Of a stretch of 64,000 bases of DNA, positions 39,501 to 49,700 are shown one piece after another. The notes below the pieces were generated by a model. That model saw only the letters and a program-made list of their open reading frames with translations. It did no database searches and was not told where the DNA came from. Made by a program: the position numbers and the translations under genes. The DNA lies in contig NC_044277.2 of the NCBI RefSeq assembly GCF_004027225.2, positions 32,972,495-33,036,494 on the forward strand, in the 5' to 3' direction. Positions within the stretch are counted from its first letter, which is position 1; each line of letters opens with the position of its first letter. The stretch comes from Strigops habroptila. Its lineage: Eukaryota > Chordata > Aves > Psittaciformes > Psittacidae.

Positions 39501-41904
39501 AAGTAGATGGAGTATGTCCTAATCTCTAGTTTGGCGGAGACACATGATGCCTGGCATGTAAGAGTCCCTCCACTTATTTAAAGATTGCAAGAGATGGCTT
39601 AGCTCCCAGCTTCACAGGGGGATTTCTGTCTGAAATGGGTACCTAAGGTACCTAAGTCACCTTCACCTGTACACACTCCACTCTGAAGCATCCAACTCTC
39701 ACAGGGACAGGGGTTTCATTCACGTTTGCTACCCTACACCTAAACATTTCTAGATCCAGCTTATATACTTGGGTATACTTGACCCCTTAGTCTAGGAGTT
39801 ACCTTGAAGCCAGTAGTCACTGTAATTAATTGCTGGGCTGTACTGGACACCTTGGGAAGCACCCTTACCAAGAACATTCTCATGGAGCGTCACCTGCCTT
39901 ACTTACCACAATTGATATTAACCATAAGGTCAATTTTTACTTCCTTTCAAAGCATAGATTGTAGTCTATGGGCCTCACTCAAAAATCTATAAGATCTTGT
40001 TTCATACCTGATTATCATTTGAGTAATAAAAAGAATCTGCAGTGTAGTGGAATGAAATATTGGTTTCTAAATTTTTTTTTATTGGGCATGTAGTAAACTT
40101 GTCAATAACTTAAATCTTTCTGCTGAGCATAGCAGCATGTTCCTTATTACAACAAAATATCAAGAAGGAAAAAAGCAATAAAAAAAATCCATTAGATATA
40201 AGTGTAAAATGTGAGTTAAATTCACCTTGCCGGTTTAAATAAGCAGTAGCATTTTTCTCCGTGGTAAGCACAAGCATGTTTCTGAAAACACGTAGGAGAC
40301 AATGCATTCTTGCTTTTTTAGGCAGTAGCTCAGATTAATTTCTGGATGACCATAATCAATATCTGAAGCAGCATCTGAATTAAACTGACAACCCAAAATC
40401 CTACATATCATTTTACACATCATAATTCGTGTAACACTGTTGCCAAATAAATCACTTCCAGAGCAAAGTATCATGCAGTACATCTTTTTCATTACTGCCA
40501 TTTGCTTGAATTTACAGTTCCTAGGCCTGCAAAATTAACAAAACTGCAGTACTGTATTACTAAGGCTACAGGACTGGAATGGTGCATATTTACTGTATAT
40601 ATGATTTAATTATTAAACAATCATATTTTAATGAAATGCTGCTCTATGATTTGCTTGTACTAATGGATCCATTATTCTACCATTAGCAAGATGATATTTG
40701 AAATAAAATGGTAGAAATGTATTTTAATCCACTCTTGGGAAAAACAGCTATAAGAAAGGTTACTCTTTGACTACTTATGTGAATTATTTCCTTATGTCAG
40801 ATCATTATGCAGAAATAAAAGCTGTGGTCAGCCCACTTAAAATTCCATTTGATTCCTCCTGGGAGCGGAAAACCTTTGTATTATTTTTCGTGCTCTGAAT
40901 ATTCTTCTGAACATTTACTAGAAGGCTGAAAACTAGCAGTAATTTTAAATGAAGGGGATAGTGTTATCAGATTCATGAAAACAGATAAAACTATGGTTGA
41001 TCAAGGATCATGACTTCTGTTGTCATTTTATTGCATTGCTCTGACTGCAGTTTAGGGGATTTTAAGAAAAAATGGATGAGAGGTTTAGTGATGCTTACTG
41101 ATGTTTCTAGCTAAGGATTCTTGCAGAATATGGGATTTAATTTCTGTAGATGATATCTACACTGTATTCGTTGAGTTTAATTTCTCATAAAGAGACTAAG
41201 GGCAACAGAAAAGTCAAGGCCAAACAGGGAATTGAAAGGGACCTCACCATGAACAATCTCACCAACTTGGGCTGCTTCTAAGTACTAGGAAGAGGGCTTC
41301 TCCAGTGACTTAATCCTAAATCACATAATTAGACTCTCTGCACTAATGTCTAGCTTTCTTGCTGTAGCAAAAATGACCCTGTTTCTTTTGGTCACAACGA
41401 TGACATAAGAATAAAAATCTATCTTAACGTACTGCTATTGAATGCATGGCTATGCATACCTATGGCTATGGCAGAATGTAGGCTGAAGAAACTTTTTTAG
41501 TTCCATTTTTTAATGTTGCCTGGTAATTAATAGAATCAAACCTCTACACCATTATCACTCAAATCCACCCAGTTAGTCCTAGGACTATTTAGTCTTATGA
41601 TCTCCAGACTTAAGGGTGCGTAACTTAAGCAACTTGCTATAAATGATTCTAGAGTTACAGGCTCTAGGATCAAAACAACAAACACAGTGTTCACAGAGAG
41701 AAGTCTAGTGTTGCACACACCAGTGAAACTCTCTAAGGAACTGGCAAGCGTAAAGGTATAAATGATGGCAGTGATAAGCGGATTTGCTAAAGCTCTTCAA
41801 CAAGGTCCCTCCTCATAGTGTTAATGAAATTAAACTGTCATAAGATAGGCAGGAAGGATTTTCTGAATCTAGTTAGGGGTTAAAAATATAGAATAGGAAT
41901 ACAT
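39501..41904. other. Intergenic sequence, nothing recognised
   Basis: AT-rich with short open frames only; no repeat identified. Confidence 0.7.
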
Positions 41905-42790
41905 CTTCACAAATCAAGGAGGTTCCTTAGGACCCCTTAAAATCAGTGTTGGGATCAATGGTGCGAAGGCATTCTAGTGATCTGGAAGTTACTCTTGGTT
42001 TTTCAGAATGACCAAAATGCAGATGATTGTGGGAGTTCCCACAAGATTTGGTGATACAGTAATGAAAAGTCAGACAAAAATCAGTGTTGATAAATGCTAG
42101 GTGGGTACACAGAGGAAACATAACTCTAACTACCCTTATTAGTGGGTATAGCACAAGTGCTATTTATTTATTTTACCACCACTCTGAAAAGGTATTGTGG
42201 TGGAGCAACAAAAAAAATCTCAGGAAATGTAGCTCAGTGGCATTCAAAAAACAAAATGAACAAACAAACAAACAAACAAAAAAAAGTAAGCAGACACCTT
42301 TGTGAGTGTCTAGGAGAGGAATGAAGAAATCTTGAACAATTAATACTGTAGCTTGAATATACCTTGACTTCAGCACGTAGGTCTTGCCATACCATTCCAA
42401 AAGGAACACAGGAAAGATGTAGAGTAGCAGGATGAGGATGTTCAGAAATAAAAACTGGCATCCTTTCGGAGGAAAACCATATGAATGAGGAGCCATCAGC
42501 AAGCAAGGAGCTGGAAGAACTTTGTGCAATTATGAGTACTAACAGGGATGAAAAAAAATGGGGAACAACTCTCCATTTCTCAAAATAAAAACACCAGGAA
42601 GCACTAAGTGAAGCTAATGGTAAAAGAAAGCGTTTTTCACAAACACATGATGAAATGGTGGCACTTAGTGCCACAGGATGTTGTGGTATGGACAGTATAA
42701 ACAGGTTCAAATAGGGCATGAGTGAAGTAATGGAGGATTGCCAGCTGACAGCTATTAAACAGGCTGTACTGGATGTGACACCTGGTTCTG
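41905..42790 (+). mobile_element. Ancient CR1-like relic, plus strand
   Basis: Fragments in the right order for an old CR1: AATGCTAGGTGGGTACACAG near 42095, TTTTTCACAAACACATGATG then GTGCCACAGGATGTTGTGG near 42635-42685, and AGGTTCAAATAGGGCATG with AGCTATTAAACAGG near the end. An AAAC microsatellite interrupts it. Boundaries are rough. Confidence 0.5.
42259..42285 (+). repeat. (AAAC)n microsatellite
   Basis: About six AACA/CAAA units followed by an A-run, inside the old CR1-like relic. Confidence 0.9.
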
Positions 42791-43171
42791 GTGGTTCTTA
42801 AGCTGCCGATTACCATAAACTATGAACACATGGCTGAAAGTCATCCTCTGTGCCTCCTATTGCTTTTCCTAAGCATCTGCCCCGACTGCTACCTGACCTT
42901 TGGTAAGGCTGTTCTTATCACATTAAGTAAACTGTTAGTTCTCCCAGTCAAATATTTCCCTTAAAGACTCAGCAGGAATGACTCAGTTAAAGTCACTTTA
43001 GTCATTAACCCTTTGAAACACTTTGTGCTGCTTCTTTCTATACTTTTCCTACAGCTTTCCTATGCTGCTCCAAACTCGACAGTAAAACTAATTCTACAAG
43101 AAAATTTTATGACTGTAAAGTAAATGTTGAGAAGTTAATCGTCAATAACTCAAATAGCTGTCTTAAAGCTG
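42791..43171. other. Sequence just upstream of the TRPA1 CpG island
   Basis: AT-rich, no recognisable element, with a sharp change to CpG-rich sequence at its end. It may hold proximal regulatory sites but none can be named. Confidence 0.6.
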
Positions 43172-43607
43172 TGAGGCCGGAGCAGGCCAGCCCTGCTGCC
43201 CGGGCAGGACAGCTTTTCGCCTCCGGCACTACGAAGACCCCGACTTCGCCGCTCTACTTTTGCATCGCATTTATCGACTTCAGTTTGTTGCACACTGTGC
43301 AACATCTCCAGGGACCGCTGTCCCTGTCAGACACCCTCCCAAAACCCTGCGGCTATCGCTGAGCCCCCTCCCGCCGTTAACCCTGTCAGCGGCCGCCGCA
43401 GTCCCCCGCCAGCGCCCCCCGGCTCTACTTCGTGCGGCGGCCTCTGAGGGGACCGGCCGGGACCTGACCTTCGGGGGTGCCCGCCCCGGCGGGAAGCGGC
43501 TCGCCCTCCGGGCGCTTTGCCCGCCTCCTGCCGCCTTCGGCGGGGTGGCCCGGCGCGGCCTCGGCACCGGCCGTCACTCGGTCTCTCGCCTCGCAGGTCT
43601 CCGGAGC

Positions 43608-43620
43608 GGGCGGGGCGGGC
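43608..43620 (+). promoter_or_regulatory. Tandem GC boxes (Sp1-type) upstream of the ATG
   Basis: GGGCGGGGCGGGC lies 28 bases before the start codon, and an inverted GC-rich block lies at 43479-43493 (GCCCGCCCCGGCGGG). Both fit Sp1/KLF sites. Position relative to the transcription start is unknown, so the nearer one may be in the 5'UTR. Confidence 0.5.
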
Positions 43621-43648
43621 GCTGCTCGGAGCCGGGCGCGCGGGCGCC

Positions 43649-43768
43649 ATGAAGCGCTCTCTGCTGCGGCTCTGCCAGTCGCGGGAGAAGGGGGCCGTGT
43701 CCAGCTCCTACCAGGGCGTCGTCTGCGAGGCGGATGCCGCCTCCGTCGCCTCACAGGATGTCTTCAAG
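43649..43768 (+). CDS. TRPA1: TRPA1 exon 1 (coding part)
   Basis: Encodes residues 1-40, ending ...SQDVFK, followed by donor GTGCGT; phase 0. The ATG has G at -3 and A at +4. No other in-frame ATG lies upstream within the open frame. The segment is the cytoplasmic N-terminal tail before the ankyrin repeats; QGVV matches human QGVVYE, and this tail is 5 residues longer than human. Intron 1 (2631 nt) starts with a G-rich tract and contains an ancient CR1/L3-like relic at about 44375-44650; the rest is plain AT-rich sequence. Confidence 0.95.
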
Positions 43769-46700
43769 GTGCGTGCGGAGGGGAGTGGGGCGGGAGGCGG
43801 GTGTGAGGGGATAGCCTCGGGCAGCCGAGCTCCTAGGGCACCCAGGCCGGCGTGGGACAAGGTGATGCCCAACACTCATGTGAGGGCGTTGGGACAGGGA
43901 GGGGTGAAGGTGGAGGGTGAGATGGGTGATGGTGAGGTGGGGCTCTGGAGGCAGCTGCGCGGGTTGTGTCCCAGACACGCTTTCCTCCAGGAGACCCTTT
44001 CGCCTCCTTCATTAGTGGAGCCTTGAGGGAAGAGCTGTGAGGGGTGGGAGACAGGCCGGCAGCCACCCTGGCCGTGGGGCATGAAGGCACAGGAGCTCTG
44101 CCATTGTGTGGAAGAGTCAGGACCGAGAGGAGCCAGAACACGGGAGAGGAGCAGGAAAAGGAGGATGTGGGATAGTGGATGCAGGTGGCTGCTGTGGGGC
44201 TCACAACCCCCTGGGTACAGGTCCCCAGAAAGAGCCCTCCTCTCGGAGGAAGGTTCAGAAGTCACGATGGGAATGAGTAATCCATCTAGCAAAAGTGTGC
44301 CGAAAGGAAAGTTTAGAAGCACTGGAACAGTTACGAAGGAAAAGATAACCAGCAGCACAACCTACAAATGAGAAATTGTTCCCAGGAGGGATATAACATC
44401 ATCCCTTTTCCATAGAGGACAGGACAAGAAGTGATGTATTTATATTGCAGATAGAATGATCTAGACCAGACATTAAGGAAACCTTTTTTAAGGGTAAGAA
44501 TAATTAAGCAAAAGAAGATGCTGCTTACGGGATGGATTACTTGGGTAACTCTGGAGATTCTTTAAGAGCAGACTAAACAAATTCGACAAAGTATGTGGAT
44601 GGGTTTAAAGACCTCTTGAGGTAATTTTCAGCCTTCTTTAATTTTTGCTAGCTATAGTCCTGAGCAACACCTCTTCAGCATAACACAGCTTGTCGCTCCA
44701 GTGGGTGATCTGCCGCTACAGAGCTTTTCAGGTGAAGGGCAAAGAAGCTGTTGCTGTTTAAAATAGCTTTCTTTGCTGCTTTGAACCAACCAAAGTACTG
44801 AGAACACCTAACTGATTTCTTTGTTTCCTATCTTGTTAATGAAGCACTGCAATATTGGCTGAAAAAACTTGTTTTTGTTGATAGAAATTATCATCGTGCC
44901 CCATTTCATCCACATTTTGTCTTACATTGACAAAAAAATCCAATGTAAAGAGTGGTGAAATGTGGTCTAAATCAAGAGAAAGATTTGAAATTCATTATGA
45001 TTAAAATTAAGAAGTTAGAAGGAACAGAAGATACTGGGCTCTGTAATAAGATTTTCTTAAGTAACTTTTTGATGTGTATAAAATGTATAGGTATTTGTGT
45101 ATGTAATTGACCTCTTAAGTTTATGACAAGTGAGTCATCTTAAATACCATTTCCACAATGATATTGCCTGTTTTCTATTAGCTTTTTCTGATTGCACTTT
45201 TGAAGGAGATGCTACCTTTGTATTTGGCCCCAGTGTTCTAAATCTTTAACACATTTGTAACATTATTGACATTACTGAGGTCAACAGGACTATTAAACTG
45301 AAGGAAGTTAAACATGTGCTAAATGTATGAATGGGCTGTTCCATAATGTATGCTTGTTTCATGACAGCAAAAACTGTTGAGTCTTTGTGGCTCAGGGGAG
45401 CGAAGATTTCCTTTTCTTTTGCAGATGAGGAGGGAACAGTGATTTTAGGGGATTTCCTGTGTTTTACCCTTTGCCTGCTTATATATCCTTGAGAAGTTTT
45501 ACATTACTTTTGATATGTGTTTTTATCTTCTTTTTTCCCCTCCCAATTTTGTTGAATTTTCTTTTTTATACCTTCTTAACTTTTTAATATTTGTTTTTAA
45601 ATTCCTGCCCATTCTACTGCGATAATATTTTTTTTCCATCACCTCTCTTCATATACAAGTATGAATTTTGAAACACTCTAACAAAAATATTCAGAGATCT
45701 TCATAAAGTAAGAATCAGGAGGGTTTCCATAGTTGGCTTTGGTTGCAAAGCACAGTACCAGGGAGGTATTAAGGTGTCAGTGGGCTGAGCTGTCAGAGGG
45801 GGTTTTATTGTATTATGCTAGGAAGACTCTGGGTTGTTTCAGACTGAGATAATAGCCCATGGGATGCTCTTCGGTTACTGCTGAAATTGAAGAATTTATT
45901 GGTTACTTGGACATAAAGAACAACAAAGAAACCCAGTGGCTGAACTTGAAAGCCCAGAACATAATATCAGTCTCTGTAGAAAGACATAGAAAAGGAATTT
46001 ATCAAAATTATTAATTTTTCCTCTCTGTTGAATTCATTTGACGTGGTCACAGCTGGAGAGAGTGTAAAACAGTAAGTGATAAATTTGCTTGTTTGAGATT
46101 TACCATAGCGGAGGGAGGATCTTGAGCTCACTACAGAAGAAAAATTATGTATTCGAGAGAATTTCTATTTTTTGTTTATTTTGTGCTGTTTCTCATCTGG
46201 GCCAGGCTTTACAATCAATTAAATCAGTCTGAGTTTCACTGTTGACTCAATGTGATCAGGATTTGTGTACTTCTGTATGAAACTAAACAGTTGGGAGAGA
46301 ATTACTGATGGTAACATGCACACAGTAACACTTTATAGCATAGCTAACATCTTGCCTATTAGAAGAATGGGAAAATGAGAATATTTTTGTCCAATATAGG
46401 TTATTTCAGATGGAAGTGCCTGTAGGCTACGGAGCTTCATTAAGAAGAATCGTTCTGGGCTTACCAAAGTGGATGAATTAAATGCTACCCCCCTTCATCA
46501 TGCTGCAGAAGGAGGACAAATAGAATTAATGCAGTTGATCATAGACGATTCTTCCTGTGAAGGTAACACATGTTTTATGAATTATTTTATTTAGCAGAAT
46601 AAAAAAGTTCGACAATCAAAGTGTTAAACCAACTGAAGCAGAACTAGAAATAGGTGTTTCGCCCCTCCCATTTCTCTAACGAATACCATGTATTCAGCAC

Positions 46701-49700
46701 AATATTTAATCAGTTTAACACAATGCACTGTGTGACATGCAATCTTTTCCTTTTTCTCTTCAAAGAAATATAGTAGTAGCACAGAGCTAAACCTCCATTG
46801 AAGATACTTTTTTTTTTTTTTGTTTTCAGTGCAATTGGAACATTTGATGGTTTTGCTTTGGTTTTGGTTTTGTTTTGTTTTCTCTCCTTTGACCTAGTAT
46901 TAAATGTGATGGATTCATCTGGAAATACCCCACTGCACTGGGCCACAAAGAAAAACCAGGTTGAAAGTGTCAGTTTGCTTCTGAGCAGAGGAGCCAATCC
47001 AAATATTCTCAACTCCAATATGATGGCACCTCTGCATATGGCTGTGCAGTCCCTGCATAATGAAATCGTTAAGGTAAGTCCAAAGTCCACATGGTCTTGA
47101 TAAGTGGCTCAACAGTGGCTGCATGCAGAACTCGAAGACCTTGTTTATATATGCTGTATCTCCTCATATGCTTTGTTTAGCGAGAAGGATGTGTAACATA
47201 TGATGCTTATGGAAATGTTTGTGTCTTTAGCGCAAGTAAAAAGTAACTTACTGATCTGTATAAATACTGATATTTGTGCTATGATAGTAGTTGTTACGTT
47301 TCATGGAGAATTCTTTCTAAGTTTTCCAATTTGTCTTTTTAATTTTCCAAAGACAAGGAATTTTCTTTAAATAGGTTCTTTTAACACCAGAATTTCACGT
47401 AGGCATGTGTTATTTCAAATATTTATGCTCTGATTTTTTTTTTTAATTTTTTTTTTTTTACAATTGAGTAGGGAGTCATGCAAGTATCAACATTTACTTG
47501 AAACTAGCGTATTCTTTCAATGAAAAACAGAGGAAAGTTAGGCAGAAACACAGTTCTTAAAACCAACATGTCAATAATCATTTGAATAATAGCAGAAGTC
47601 AAGCTGCAATTAAAAATCACAAAAATATTTTGTGAAGACATTACTAAGGTGTCCGTTTTGAACCTTCTAAAGTAGCAGCGGCATTGAGATTTTAAGCAGC
47701 TTATCTTTTTCATCATTTGTCCACATGCAATGAGAATATTTTTACTCCATATACGGCATCTGGGTAGAATTTTAGAATTTGTAAAGCTCTTGTATTTAAT
47801 AAATGAATACAAGTTTAACACAACGTCATTTGCTTTTCTCTTTGAAGTTGTATCTTTTTCTAGTTTGTTCAAACAAAAGAAAGAAAAATGTTTTCCTGTA
47901 TTCAAGACTTAAAATCCTTTAGAGATTTTCAGTGCTAAAATATGTCACTGTCTTCACATCTTTTACAAAATCTGTATTTATTATGAGTTAAGAACAATAA
48001 CATCTGAAATACAATGACATTTTTAAAATAAGCTTTTTATCAAGTCCTGGGTTTGGGTTATTTTACAGCTCTGCTTTTGACTGAATATGTACGTTTATTT
48101 TTCCCCCACTCTGTTTTTTCAGGCTAATTCTCCTTTGGTTTCTATTGTTAAATTGACTGAGAGTGATTAAAATGTGCCACTTCCTCCAGTACAGAAAAAT
48201 TAATTCAAATTACTGAAAGACAGTTAAATAAATGTGTAGGTAGAGGAATAAAAATGTATGGTGATTATCATTTCCAGATCCTTTGCTTCTCAAAAAATGC
48301 TGGAAGCAGTCATAGGGATACTTGGTGATGCTGATAGCTTAGTGACAGCTGTTAACATAGGGACTGAAGCAGGGTTCCTGTCTTCATCAAGTGCTATCTT
48401 CATTGATCTTATATAACTGTCCAATAGATGAATAAGGAAGCAGGATCTACAACATTGCCACTCTCCATGGAATACAAAATATTAGAAGACATTATAACAA
48501 ACTTCAGCTGAAAATCCCCACCTGCAATTTGCTACAGAAAAGATTTTCTCCTAGTATTGGGAAAACTGTTGAATAAAACTTTAAGATACTCTGCAGCTGT
48601 GCGCAGTGTTTAATGTTGTTACCGGTCTATCTGCTGTAAAGAATTTTACTTTGCTTTGTCTGTTCCCACCTGTATTTTTCACCTGTGTATTTTTTCATTC
48701 TCTTGCATTTTATCTCTCTTTTGTCTCTATGTGTTGTGGGCTGTTGGCATGAAAAAAAACCCCAAGTTGCAAGAGTGCTGTGGGTGATAACAACAAAAAT
48801 AATGAAGTAGGCCTTTGTTGTTGTGTTTGGCTTGTGTTTGACTGAATGTTTTCTTAAACATTTAGATTTTAGTCCAGCATAGCAGTACAGATGTTAATTT
48901 GGAAGGCGAAGCAGGGAACACACCTATGATTGTAGCATGTTACAAGGATAATCCTGAAGCATTGACACTCCTGGTAGGTATAACTACCTATCTTTTATTG
49001 TGAGTCTGTTTCCCTTGATGCAGTGTTACTCTGATTCTGTGATCTGTCTGTTCAGAGGAGGAAGGTTAGTCATGGACCTAGTATTCAAGTTACCTTGCAT
49101 AGGTTACTAAGAAACTTTAATCTTTTAACAGCATATAGAAATATATCTGAATGGTAAACTGAAGAAAAACTTGACTGATTTTGAAGGTCATGAGAACACA
49201 AAATGAATCACATATATGTATAGATGTATGGAAAAGATGTTTGTATATAAGCTTCACAATGCATATACAACATTAAAAAAAAAAAGGAGACAACTACCCA
49301 GGAGACTATATCTCTAATAGTATGTTCATTAGTCAGAATTTCCTGTATGTCATTAAGCTGTATCCAAACATTATTTTTCAGATTGAAAACGGAGGAAAAA
49401 TATGTAAACGGAACAAAACAGGATGCATGCCTGTCCATGCAGCTGCATTTTCAGGTGCAAAAACGTGTATGGAAATTCTCTTAAAAAAAGGTAAATGCGT
49501 TGTTCCAAGCAGTCAGTAAGATTCATTATTTATAGTAGCATTACCAATTTAGCGCTTTAATTCTCAAAGAACTGTGAAAACAAGCACTTAAAACTGTGAT
49601 TAAACTTAGAAAAAGTTAATGCAATTATTCCTATGGGCTTGTAACTTCTGTAAGATTGCAGTGGCAGCTTAACTGCTTTCCTAAATGCATGTCCATCCAC

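Larger units (their letters stand above)
43172..43870 (+). promoter_or_regulatory. TRPA1: CpG island and presumed TRPA1 promoter
   Basis: An abrupt change from AT-rich sequence to CpG-dense sequence, surrounding exon 1 and running into intron 1. No TATA box is visible at a plausible distance, so a dispersed-start CpG promoter is likely. The transcription start cannot be fixed from sequence alone. Confidence 0.85.

Noticed and set aside
42173..42719. Overlapping minus-strand open frames (118 and 161 codons)
   Set aside because: They are antisense shadows over an old plus-strand CR1-like relic and an AAAC microsatellite.
43517..43648. 44-codon N-terminal extension of TRPA1 in the same frame
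   Set aside because: The frame is open but contains no ATG; the first codon would be TTG. The vertebrate TRPA1 start MKRSL is at 43649.
43769..44026. Read-through of exon 1 into intron 1
   Set aside because: The frame stays open because the DNA is GC-rich; the donor GTGCGT and the match of exon 2 to TRPA1 show this is intron.
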